Of a stretch of 5,744 nucleotides of DNA, positions 1 to 5,744 are shown one piece after another. The stretch is from an uncultured Clostridia bacterium (GTDB lineage: Bacteria > Bacillota > Clostridia > Oscillospirales > Oscillospiraceae). Position 1 is the first letter of the stretch. Every line of letters starts with the position of its first letter. Where the stretch lies: NCBI GenBank assembly GCA_946539175.1, contig CAMNHH010000137.1:1-5744 (forward strand), written 5' to 3'. Under the pieces are notes generated by a model. That model made no database searches. It was not told the DNA's origin and saw only the letters and a program-made list of their open reading frames with translations. Made by a program: the position numbers and the translations under genes.

Positions 1-43
1 GCGGCCTTCCTGGCGCGGTAGCGCCGTCTTACCCGGAAGCCCC

Positions 44-76
44 TGCTTCCCGGCGCGCTCCCGCCGCCGGGAAGCA
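44..76 (+). other. 12-bp perfect leader hairpin upstream of the protease
   Basis: TGCTTCCCGGCG (44-55) is exactly complementary to CGCCGGGAAGCA (65-76), giving a 12-bp stem with a 9-nt loop. It ends 24 nt before the AAAAGGAG site. It is followed by TTGTGAAA and not a T-run, so it is not a canonical intrinsic terminator for an upstream gene. It could be a weak or Rho-assisted terminator, an mRNA-stabilising 5' structure, or part of an attenuator. Its left arm also overlaps a competing hairpin at 35-50. Confidence 0.6.
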
Positions 77-100
77 TTGTGAAATCACCCATTCTGACAA

Positions 101-108
101 AAAAGGAG
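101..108 (+). promoter_or_regulatory. Ribosome binding site of the protease gene
   Basis: AAAAGGAG, with GGAG at 105-108, lies 7 nt before the ATG at 116. This is a strong Firmicutes-type Shine-Dalgarno match in an A-rich stretch that contrasts with the G+C-rich surroundings. It decides the start, because the only upstream in-frame sequence ends at a TGA at 95-97. Confidence 0.9.
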
Positions 109-115
109 TCCATCT

Positions 116-205
116 ATGCGCCACGCAACACGCAGTACTAAATTCCTTTCCCTCATTCTCTGCCTGAGTCTGCTGCTGAGCCTGCTGATCCCCGGGGTCT
201 CCGCC
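116..205 (+). other. Signal peptide coding segment (residues 1-30)
   Basis: The N-terminus has basic residues (R2, R6, K9), then a hydrophobic core rich in Leu/Ile from F10 to I25, then PGVSA-AG. The expected signal peptidase I cut is after A30 (VSA) or A31. The first ten codons (CAC GCA ACA CGC AGT ACT AAA) use A/T-ending codons much more than the rest of the gene, which fits a weakly structured translation start. C16 lies within the hydrophobic core with Leu at -1, so this is not a lipobox. Confidence 0.88.
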
Positions 206-3200
206 GCCGGGATGCCCTCCGGCCCGGAGTCGGAGCCCATCGACCGGGAGGAGCACGCCCTGGATGAGCCGGTCCGGGTCTCCATCGTGCTGGAGCAGCC
301 CGCCGCCCTGGAGGCCGGCTATTCCGCAGACCAGATCGCCGCGGAGCCCGCCGCCGCCTACCGCCGGAGCCTGCGGCAGGAGCAGGACCGGACCCAGGCC
401 CGGATCGAGGCCGCCCTGGGCACAAGCCTGGAGGTCAAATGGCATCTGACCCTTGCCGCCAATCTGATCTCCGCCCAGGTCCGCTATGGGGACATTGCCC
501 GGATCCGGGCGGTACCCGGCGTCCGCGCCGTGTTCCCGGAGAACCGCTATGAGGCCCCCGTGGGCCTGGAAGGGGAGCAGGCCGAGCCCAATACCGCCAA
601 CTCCGCCTCCGCCATGGTGGGGGCCCTGGAGACCTGGGCCGAGGGCTACACCGGCGCGGGCTCCCGGATCGCCGTCATCGACACCGGCCTGGATCTGACC
701 CACCAGTCTCTCAACGAGGAGGCCTTCCAATACGCCCTGTCCCAGACCGGCAAGTCCGTTTCCCTCTTCACCCAGTCGGAGCTGGCGGAGCTGCTGCCCC
801 AGCTGAACGCCTATGCGGAGTTGAGCGCCAAGCCCAGCGCGGCGGAGCTGTACCGGAGCGCCAAGGTGCCCTTCGGCTTCAACTACGTGGACAGCGCCTA
901 TTACACCCAAATCGACCATCTGAACGACACCCAGGGGGAGCACGGCTCCCACGTGGCGGGCATCGCCGCCGCCAACCGCTTCCTCAAGCAGGGCAGCGGC
1001 TTTGTGGACGCCGGCTCCGCGGTCCACGCGGTGGGCATGGCCCCCGACGCCCAGCTTTTCGTGATGAAGGTCTTCGGCGCGGCGGGAGGCGCTTATGACT
1101 CCGACTACATGGCGGCCGTGGAGGACGCCCTGACCCTGGGCTGCGACGCGGTGAACCTGTCTCTGGGCTCCGCCGCCCCCGGCTTCAGCTATTCCGACGC
1201 GTACCAGCGCATTTTGAACAGGCTGGCGGACAGCACCCAGAACACCGGGCTGGTCATGTCCATCTCCGCCGGCAACGCCTACAGCTTCCCGGAGTATCTG
1301 GACACGGATCTGTATATCCGGGACGTGTCCATGCACACCGGCGGCTTCCCCGGCACCGTCTCCAGCAGCCTCTGCGTGGCCTCCGCCGACAATCTGGGCG
1401 TCACCGGCTGCCCCCTGACCTTCAACGGCAGCCAGCTGGTGTTCTACAACGAGACGGAGTCCTCCGGCGCCAGGATGGTCAGCATCCCCGGCAGCTGCGA
1501 CTACGTCTACATCGACGCGGTGGGCAGCGCCGAGGACTACAGCGCCGTCAACGCCGCCGCCTCCCTCAGCGGCAAGCTGGTCATCGTGAACCGGGGCTCC
1601 ATCAGCTTTGCCGAAAAGGGCAACAACGCCAAGTCCTGGAACCCCAGGGCCCTGCTGGTGGCCAACAACGAGGACGGCACCGTCAATATGGCCCTGGACG
1701 ACTTCACCGGCAGCTTCCCCATGGCCTCCATCACCCGGGCCGACGCCGAGACCGTCAAGGCCGGCTCCGCCGCCCACACGGCGGGCAGCCTCCGCTACTA
1801 CACAGGCAGCGTCACCGTCTCCGCCGAGACCGTCTCCCAGATCACGGGCAGCAATCCCGAAATGAGCGAGTTTTCCTCCTGGGGCGTCCCGGGCGCGCTG
1901 AGCATGAAGCCGGAGATCACCGCCCCCGGCGGCAATATCTATTCCATCTTCGGCGCCAACAAGACCGCCTCCGGCACCGCCGGCGGCTCCGATCAGTATA
2001 CGCTCATGTCCGGCACCTCCATGGCGGCCCCCCACGTGGCGGGGCTGAGCGCGGTGCTGAGCCAGTACCTGCGGGAGAGCGGCTTTTCCCTGGCGGGCCA
2101 CACGGATCGGCAGATCCTGCAGAGCCTGCTGATGTCCACCGCCGTCCCCATGCGGGAGGGCGGCCCGGAGGGCCCCTTCTATCCCATCCTCCGGCAGGGG
2201 GCGGGCCTGGTGAATCTGCGGCAGGCGGTCCACGCCTCCTCCGTGATTCTGATGGAGCCGGACGCCACCGCCGCCTGGGCCGACGGCAAGGTGAAGGCCG
2301 AGCTGGGGGATAAGCCCGAGCGCTCCGGCAGCTGGAGCTACAGCTTCACCATCCACAACACCGCCGACCGGGCCCAGAGCTACGCCCTGTCCACCGAGCT
2401 TTTCACCCAGGACCGCTACGAGGCGGAGGGCCAGGCCTTTATGAGCCGGTCCACCGCGGCGCTGAGCTGGCCCGTCAGCTACTCCACCGGCAATTCCGTT
2501 ACGGTTCCCGCCGGCGGGGCCCAAACCGTCACCGTCACCATCACGATCCCCGACGACATGTCGGCCTTCGACGCCCTCTATCCCTCCGGCGCCTACCTGG
2601 AGGGCTTCAGCTTCGTGGAGAGCCAAAGCACCACCGCCGACGGGGAGATGCTGGACGTGCCCCACTCCATCCCCATCCTGGGCTTCTACGGGTCCTGGAC
2701 GGATCCCTCCATGTTCGACAACATGAGCTACGTGGATACCCTCTGCGGCGAAAGCCGGACCCCCTATTCCGGTGTCAGCGACACCAACTACATGAGCTAT
2801 ATCACCCACGGCAGTACGAAGAAGCTCTCCGGCAACCCCTACCTGCAGGAGACCCCCTTCCCGGCGGAGCGGCTGGCCATGAATTCCGCCGATACCGTCT
2901 ATTCCTTCACCTATAATCTGATCCGCTCCGCGGGCGCCGCGGGGGTGGCGGTCTCCAAGCTGGACGCCGCCGACCGGGTGGCCTCCGTCCTGGACGCCAG
3001 GATCACGGCCACAAACGTGACGGGCCAGTGGTACTACGCCAGCGGGGCCGCCTGGCAGAACACCGCCTCCAGGACCGAGCTGGTGAACAAGACCCTGGCC
3101 TCCTGCGGGCTGACGGAGGGGGACCGCTTCCGGGTGGGCTTCTACGCCGTGCCGGAGTACAACGCCATGCAGGTGAACCCCGATCTGACGGACAGCGGCG

Positions 3201-5744
3201 CCGGCAAGCTCACCGCCGGCAGCTTCAAGAAGCTGCTTCTGCGCAACGTTCTGGGCCGGGGCGCCATGGTGGGCTATGACTGCACCGTGGACGATACGGC
3301 CCCGGAGATCCTCGGCGCCTTCCGCCTGGGGAACACCGTCACCGTCACCGCCCGGGACAACGGCTATCTGGCCTGCGTGGGTCTGACCAACAGCAGCGGC
3401 AAGACCTTCTATGCCCAGTCCCTGCCGGAGCAGAGCCGGGCAGGGGAGGTGGTGGTCTGCAGCTTCGACGCCTCCGCTCTCAGCGGCGAGTTCTATGCCT
3501 TTGCCGCCGACTACGCCTGCAACGAGACCCTGACACAGCCCCGGACCCTGGCGTATACGGTCAGCGCCGTCTCCGCCGACGAGCGCATGGGAAGCGTCTC
3601 CGTGGTGGGCTACACCGTCGTGGCCCAGCCCGCCGAGGGCTATTACGTCTCCGGAGCGGAGCTGATCTCCGGGTCCGCCGTCTGGGAGATCGACGGCAGC
3701 GTGATCTCCGTGACCCCCGACTCTGACTGCGCCCTCCGGGTGATCTTTGCCCCCCGGCCGGTGGTGAACGTCCGCTTCGTGGCCAACGGCCGGGAGGAGG
3801 AGAGCAGAAGCTGCTGGCTGCAGGACAGCATCATCCTGCCTGCGGAGATCTCCAACAGCGTCTCCGGCTACAGCTTCTCCGGCTGGGTCACAGCGCCCCT
3901 GGCGGAGACCGACGAGACCCCGGCCTTCTACGCCCCCGGCGCGGCCTACACGGTGCCGGGCGAGGTGACCCTCTACGCCCTCTATACCCGGCATGAGGGG
4001 CCCGAGGGCCTGTCCTACCGGCTGCTGAGCCAGCTCCCGGAGGAGCTGCCTGGCAACTACGTGATCAGCTCCTCCGCCGACAGCAGCGGCTACCTGATGC
4101 GGAACTACAACGGCGGCTACAACTACAATTACGACGCCGCCCTGCAGATCGGCGCCTCCGGCGTGGAGCTGGACGGCACGACCATGCGGAGCGTCTCCCA
4201 GGAGATGGTCTTTACGGTCCAGCCCAGCGGCCAGGAGGCGGGCAAGTACAACATCCTGCCCAGCACCGTCAACGGCGTCTATCTGGCGGACCTGTCCTCC
4301 GGCCTGGGGGTCAACAGCTACGACAACGACAGCACCCAGTGGAGCTTCCGCTTTGAAGACGGCCGCTGCTTCATCTCCTCCGACGCCTATGACTACATGA
4401 ACATCAGCCTCATCACCAGCTACTACGGCTCGGACGTGTACTTCAGCACCCAGCGCAGCAGCCGGAACGACGGACTGAATCTCTGGCGGGAGCAGCCCGC
4501 CGGCGTGGACTGGTTCACCACCAACCCCGTCAGCGAGGAACACGCGCACCAACTGCGCCTTGTGGAGGCCCAGGCCCCAAGCTGCGGGGCGGCGGGCCAT
4601 ATCGCCTACTATCTCTGCGAGCTCTGCGGCAAATGCTTTGCCGACCCGGCAGGGGAGCAGGAGCTGAGCGACGCCCAGCTGATCCTGCCCGCCACCGGCG
4701 CGCACAGCTTCGGCCCCTGCGCCTCCAACAACGACGGCACCCACACCCGGCGCTGCGCCGTCTGCGATACCGCCCGGACCGAGGCCTGCGACTACACCGA
4801 CACCGTGGTGCCGCCCACCGAGACCGCCCGGGGCTACACGGAGCATCTGTGCCGGCTCTGCGGCTACAGCTATCGGGACAGCTATACCGACCCCATCGGC
4901 CAGACCCTCACCGTCAGCTTCCTGGTGCCCGCCGGGGTGGCCCCCGTGGAGCCCGTGAGCTGTCAGACCGGCGGCACCGTGACCCTGCCCGCCGCCGAGG
5001 CCCCCGAGGGATATCAGTTCCTGGGCTGGGTGCAGGAGATCTATGACAACGTGGAGCAGAAGCCCGCCTCCATTCTGAAGGGCAGCTACAGCCCCGCCGA
5101 GAACGTCACCCTCCGGGCCCTCTACAGCTACGTGGTGGGAGACGGCGGCGGCACCGCCTTTGAGCTGCTCACCGAGGCCCCGGAGGACTGGTCCGGCCGC
5201 TACGTGATCACCCACAAGAAGGAGGCCTCCAACGTCTTCTACGTGCTGACGGGCCAGAACGCCGGCGTCAACTACGAGAGCAGCGCCGGCGCCTCCGGCG
5301 CCGCCAGGTTCACCGACACCGGCATCAGCCTGGAGGGGAGCTCCATGACCGAGGTGGACGAGAATTACGTCTTTGTGATCGAAGGGCAGGAAGGCGGCTA
5401 TTCCATCCAAAACGCCGCCAAGGGCACGTATCTGGACTATGTCAGCTCCTCCCTCTACGCCAGCGCGGCGTATTCCGACACAGCCCTCTGGAATCCCGGC
5501 CTGAACGCCAACGGCAACGCGGTGCTGAACAATCCCAAGGGCGGCAGCAGCTGGAACACCATCGGCCTCAACGGCAACGGCCGCTTCGCCATGGTCCGCT
5601 CCACGGATTCCAGCGTCTCCAATATGTATATCTGGAAGCAGACCGTCTCCGGCAGCCGCTATTATACCACCGTCATCGGGAGCCCGGAGCCCCAGACGCC
5701 CGAATACAGGGAGAACCTGCGGCTGCTGGTCTCCGTCCGGCTGG
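116..5744 (+). CDS. Secreted multidomain S8 subtilisin-family protease, lactocepin/C5a-peptidase type (3' end outside window)
   Basis: Secreted serine endopeptidase that should cleave extracellular or host proteins. The frame is open from ATG 116 to the window edge (1876 codons). An in-frame TGA at 95-97 and the AAAAGGAG site 7 nt upstream fix the start. Residues 1-30 are a Sec signal peptide and 52-148 an I9-like propeptide. The full S8 catalytic set is present: D189 in AVIDTG, H276 in EHGSHVAGIAA, oxyanion N387 in SISAGN, and S635 in SGTSMAAPHVAG. FSSWG (586-590) and KPEITAPGG (598-606) precede the serine. A PA domain (about 470-560, GKLVIVNRG at 486) sits between N387 and S635, as in lactocepin and C5a peptidase. 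After it come an Fn3-like domain (728-862, ending IPILGFYGSW), a FlgD/Ig-like region (915-1055), an Ig-like domain (1057-1150, DDTAPEI...DYACNE), and two beta-repeat plus 163-residue module pairs flanking a CxxC segment. No stop, LPxTG motif or SLH domain is visible because the gene is cut. The family call is firm; the substrate is unknown. Confidence 0.95.
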   Translation, partial: MRHATRSTKFLSLILCLSLLLSLLIPGVSAAGMPSGPESEPIDREEHALDEPVRVSIVLEQPAALEAGYSADQIAAEPAAAYRRSLRQEQDRTQARIEAALGTSLEVKWHLTLAANLISAQVRYGDIARIRAVPGVRAVFPENRYEAPVGLEGEQAEPNTANSASAMVGALETWAEGYTGAGSRIAVIDTGLDLTHQSLNEEAFQYALSQTGKSVSLFTQSELAELLPQLNAYAELSAKPSAAELYRSAKVPFGFNYVDSAYYTQIDHLNDTQGEHGSHVAGIAAANRFLKQGSGFVDAGSAVHAVGMAPDAQLFVMKVFGAAGGAYDSDYMAAVEDALTLGCDAVNLSLGSAAPGFSYSDAYQRILNRLADSTQNTGLVMSISAGNAYSFPEYLDTDLYIRDVSMHTGGFPGTVSSSLCVASADNLGVTGCPLTFNGSQLVFYNETESSGARMVSIPGSCDYVYIDAVGSAEDYSAVNAAASLSGKLVIVNRGSISFAEKGNNAKSWNPRALLVANNEDGTVNMALDDFTGSFPMASITRADAETVKAGSAAHTAGSLRYYTGSVTVSAETVSQITGSNPEMSEFSSWGVPGALSMKPEITAPGGNIYSIFGANKTASGTAGGSDQYTLMSGTSMAAPHVAGLSAVLSQYLRESGFSLAGHTDRQILQSLLMSTAVPMREGGPEGPFYPILRQGAGLVNLRQAVHASSVILMEPDATAAWADGKVKAELGDKPERSGSWSYSFTIHNTADRAQSYALSTELFTQDRYEAEGQAFMSRSTAALSWPVSYSTGNSVTVPAGGAQTVTVTITIPDDMSAFDALYPSGAYLEGFSFVESQSTTADGEMLDVPHSIPILGFYGSWTDPSMFDNMSYVDTLCGESRTPYSGVSDTNYMSYITHGSTKKLSGNPYLQETPFPAERLAMNSADTVYSFTYNLIRSAGAAGVAVSKLDAADRVASVLDARITATNVTGQWYYASGAAWQNTASRTELVNKTLASCGLTEGDRFRVGFYAVPEYNAMQVNPDLTDSGAGKLTAGSFKKLLLRNVLGRGAMVGYDCTVDDTAPEILGAFRLGNTVTVTARDNGYLACVGLTNSSGKTFYAQSLPEQSRAGEVVVCSFDASALSGEFYAFAADYACNETLTQPRTLAYTVSAVSADERMGSVSVVGYTVVAQPAEGYYVSGAELISGSAVWEIDGSVISVTPDSDCALRVIFAPRPVVNVRFVANGREEESRSCWLQDSIILPAEISNSVSGYSFSGWVTAPLAETDETPAFYAPGAAYTVPGEVTLYALYTRHEGPEGLSYRLLSQLPEELPGNYVISSSADSSGYLMRNYNGGYNYNYDAALQIGASGVELDGTTMRSVSQEMVFTVQPSGQEAGKYNILPSTVNGVYLADLSSGLGVNSYDNDSTQWSFRFEDGRCFISSDAYDYMNISLITSYYGSDVYFSTQRSSRNDGLNLWREQPAGVDWFTTNPVSEEHAHQLRLVEAQAPSCGAAGHIAYYLCELCGKCFADPAGEQELSDAQLILPATGAHSFGPCASNNDGTHTRRCAVCDTARTEACDYTDTVVPPTETARGYTEHLCRLCGYSYRDSYTDPIGQTLTVSFLVPAGVAPVEPVSCQTGGTVTLPAAEAPEGYQFLGWVQEIYDNVEQKPASILKGSYSPAENVTLRALYSYVVGDGGGTAFELLTEAPEDWSGRYVITHKKEASNVFYVLTGQNAGVNYESSAGASGAARFTDTGISLEGSSMTEVDENYVFVIEGQEGGYSIQNAAKGTYLDYVSSSLYASAAYSDTALWNPGLNANGNAVLNNPKGGSSWNTIGLNGNGRFAMVRSTDSSVSNMYIWKQTVSGSRYYTTVIGSPEPQTPEYRENLRLLVSVRL
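269..559 (+). other. Inhibitor I9-like propeptide segment (residues about 52-148)
   Basis: The segment begins VRVSIVLEQPAAL, passes through a charged, helical stretch (YRRSLRQEQDRTQARIEAAL), and ends YGDIARIRAVPGVRAVFPENRYE. The strand-helix-strand pattern and the closing 'I..vpgV..V.p...y' signature are those of the subtilisin propeptide. In this family the propeptide acts as an intramolecular chaperone and inhibitor that is removed during maturation. It ends about 40 residues before the catalytic D189. Confidence 0.8.
608..2230 (+). other. Subtilisin catalytic domain with inserted PA domain (residues about 165-705)
   Basis: All four active-site residues are intact: D189 (nt 680-682), H276 (941-943), N387 (1274-1276) and S635 (2018-2020). 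The D-to-H distance is 87 residues, which is long for subtilisins. The extra part is a helical stretch (FTQSELAELLPQLNAYAEL) followed by KVPFGFNYVD, a motif seen in cell-envelope proteinases. The PA domain (nt about 1523-1795) lies between N387 and S635; in relatives it shapes substrate access. The domain closes with QGAGLVN at 694-700, which is usual for this family. Confidence 0.9.
2297..2701 (+). other. Fn3-like domain following the catalytic domain (residues about 728-862)
   Basis: The pattern 'SWSYSFTIHNTADRAQSYAL ... VTVPAGGAQTVTVTITIP ... GAYLEGFSFVES ... VPHSIPILGFYGSW' is the Fn3_5 (DUF1034-type) domain that follows the protease domain in C5a peptidase and lactocepin. The VPxSIPILGFYG strand at residues 848-859 is its usual end. 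In relatives this domain packs on the catalytic domain and helps define substrate recognition; that role here is inferred from the family. Confidence 0.8.
2858..3565 (+). other. FlgD/Ig-like region and second Ig-like domain (residues about 915-1150)
   Basis: The segment ERLAMNSADTVYSFTYNLIR, followed by 'VAVSKLDAADRVASVL', corresponds to the 'sPNGDG..D.f.....lR.....v.vld..g.v' domain found after Fn3 in lactocepins. The usual acidic SPNGDG motif is degenerate here (MNSADT). The next domain runs from DDTAPEI (1059) to FAADYACNETL (1136 is the Asn), a common Ig/Fn3-type pattern in these stalks. Both assignments rest on weak motifs and position only. Confidence 0.55.
3761..3991 (+). repeat. Listeria-Bacteroides (InlB/Flg_new-like) beta-repeat, copy 1 (residues 1216-1292)
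   Basis: The copy runs 'VVNVRFVANG ... ILPAEISNSVSGYSFSGWVTAP ... FYAPGAAYTVPGEVTLYALYTRHE'. The order V.F..nG / lP......GY.FsGW / Y.pg..y....v.LyAlY is the signature of the beta-grasp-like repeat family common on surface proteins of gut Firmicutes. It is matched by a second copy 381 residues downstream. It is probably a structural stalk unit. Confidence 0.75.
4010..4495 (+). repeat. About 162-residue beta-rich module, copy 1 (residues 1299-1460)
   Basis: It starts LSYRLLSQLPEELPGNYVISS and ends with LNLWREQP. Within it are VELDGTTM, EMVFTVQ, GKYNILPSTVNGVYLADLSS and WSFRFEDGRCFISS. I do not recognise a named family with certainty. The succession of Y.I/YL and W.f...G...I strands, roughly three times, resembles a ricin-B/fascin-type beta-trefoil, which would suggest ligand (glycan) binding, but that is only an inference. 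It aligns collinearly with copy 2 at 5153-5644. Confidence 0.65.
4568..4885 (+). other. Cysteine-rich CxxC segment (residues about 1485-1590)
   Basis: Three CxxC pairs occur in about 80 residues: C1501/C1504 (CELCGKC, with C1507 beside it), C1547/C1550 (CAVC) and C1579/C1582 (CRLCGY). Lone C1490, C1535 and C1558 lie between them. The surrounding pattern 'APSCGAAGHIAYYLCELCGKCFAD' and 'HSFGPCASNNDGTHTRRCAVCD' is a recurring low-complexity motif in secreted proteins of gut Clostridia. The pairs could form disulfides or bind metal; the sequence cannot tell which. The segment separates the two beta-repeat/module units. Confidence 0.7.
4907..5128 (+). repeat. Listeria-Bacteroides (InlB/Flg_new-like) beta-repeat, copy 2 (residues 1598-1671)
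   Basis: The copy runs 'LTVSFLVPAG ... VTLPAAEAPEGYQFLGWVQE ... ILKGSYSPAENVTLRALYSYV'. It has the same strand order as copy 1 (V.F / LP / GY.F.GW / Y.p..nvtL.ALY), though the sequence between the core residues has diverged. It is followed, as in copy 1, by a short linker and the large beta-rich module. Confidence 0.75.
5153..5644 (+). repeat. About 164-residue beta-rich module, copy 2 (residues 1680-1843)
   Basis: It starts TAFELLTEAPEDWSGRYVITH and ends MYIWKQT. It aligns end to end with copy 1: RYVITH with NYVISS, ISLEGSSM with VELDGTTM, NYVFVIE with EMVFTVQ, GGYSIQNAAKGTYLDYVSS with GKYNILPSTVNGVYLADLSS, and YIWKQ with NLWRE. Identity is low apart from these anchors, so the duplication is old, or the two were acquired separately. 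The function is unknown. After it the reading frame continues to the window edge through SPEPQTPEYRENLRLLVSV, which could be the start of another stalk domain. Confidence 0.65.

Larger units (their letters stand above)
1..115 (+). other. Non-coding leader region with stacked inverted repeats; no promoter recognised
   Basis: No gene is recognisable here. There are three inverted repeats: GGCGC(12-16)/GCGCC(21-25) with a 4-nt loop; GGAAGC(35-40)/GCTTCC(45-50) with a 4-nt loop; and the 12-bp stem at 44-76. The second and third share bases 45-50 and cannot form together. The 24 nt between the large hairpin and the ribosome binding site contain no convincing -35/-10 pair, so the promoter probably lies upstream of the window, or the gene is read from an upstream transcript. 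I could not match this leader to a known riboswitch class. Confidence 0.5.

Noticed and set aside
44..80. Canonical intrinsic terminator of an upstream gene
   Set aside because: The stem is strong, but it is followed by TTGTGAAATC and not a T-run, and no upstream gene end can be seen.
79..88. GTGA-AA-TCAC palindrome as an operator (CRP-like)
   Set aside because: The half-site spacing of 2 nt does not fit the CRP site (TGTGA-N6-TCACA), and a 4+2+4 palindrome can occur by chance.
146..166. Lipoprotein signal around C16 (LILC)
   Set aside because: Leu at -1 is not allowed in a lipobox, the cysteine lies in the middle of the hydrophobic core, and a good signal peptidase I site follows at A30/A31.
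4633..5046. Forward 137-codon frame and other short frames (for example 3028-3279, 1608-1865, 1537-1779 reverse)
   Set aside because: All lie inside the protease gene in other frames, give Arg/Pro/Gly/Ala-rich products with no motif, and follow from the G+C-rich codon pattern.
29..5410. Reverse-strand open frame of 1793 codons as a real gene
   Set aside because: It is codon-aligned antisense to a gene with intact protease motifs, starts at TTG, has no convincing ribosome binding site, and yields a compositionally biased product with no domain.
1..5744. CRISPR array, insertion sequence, tRNA/rRNA or multigene defence system
   Set aside because: There are no short regularly spaced direct repeats, no transposase motifs, no RNA gene signatures, and only one gene is present.

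Overview
The window is almost entirely one very large, forward-strand gene. Its ATG is at 116, it has no stop before the right edge, and at least 1876 codons are present. It encodes a secreted, multidomain subtilisin-family (S8) serine protease of the cell-envelope lactocepin / C5a-peptidase type. The DNA is strongly G+C-rich with C or G in nearly every third codon position. It has a Firmicutes-style AAAAGGAG ribosome binding site. The C-terminal modules (Listeria-Bacteroides type beta repeats and a 'GDGTHTRxCxxC' segment) are typical of gut Clostridia. Together these suggest a G+C-rich member of the Oscillospiraceae/Ruminococcaceae, such as a relative of Flavonifractor, Lawsonibacter or Intestinimonas. 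That placement is inference, since no taxonomic marker gene is present.

Layout. Positions 1-115 are a non-coding leader with several G+C-rich inverted repeats, including a perfect 12-bp hairpin at 44-76, and then the ribosome binding site. From 116 the protein runs in this order: signal peptide (residues 1-30), inhibitor-I9-type propeptide (about 52-148), subtilisin catalytic domain (about 165-705; D189, H276, N387, S635) with a PA domain inserted between N387 and S635, Fn3-like domain (about 728-862), a FlgD/Ig-like region (about 915-1055), and another Ig-like domain (about 1057-1150). A short bacterial beta-repeat stretch follows (about 1150-1214). The rest is a duplicated architecture: a beta-repeat of about 75 residues followed by a module of about 163 residues, present at 1216-1460 and again at 1598-1843. 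A cysteine-rich CxxC segment (about 1485-1590) lies between the two copies. The window ends inside the next stretch, so any cell-wall anchor or further repeats cannot be seen.

How the parts work together (inference from the family): the protein is exported by Sec and matures by removal of its propeptide. It then cleaves extracellular proteins while the long C-terminal stalk spaces the catalytic domain from the surface and may bind a ligand. A very long reverse-strand open frame (29-5410) is a codon-usage shadow of this gene and not a second gene. I see no RNA gene, CRISPR array, insertion sequence or multigene system here. The most noteworthy items are the duplicated, poorly recognised 163-residue module, the CxxC segment, and the competing hairpins in the leader.
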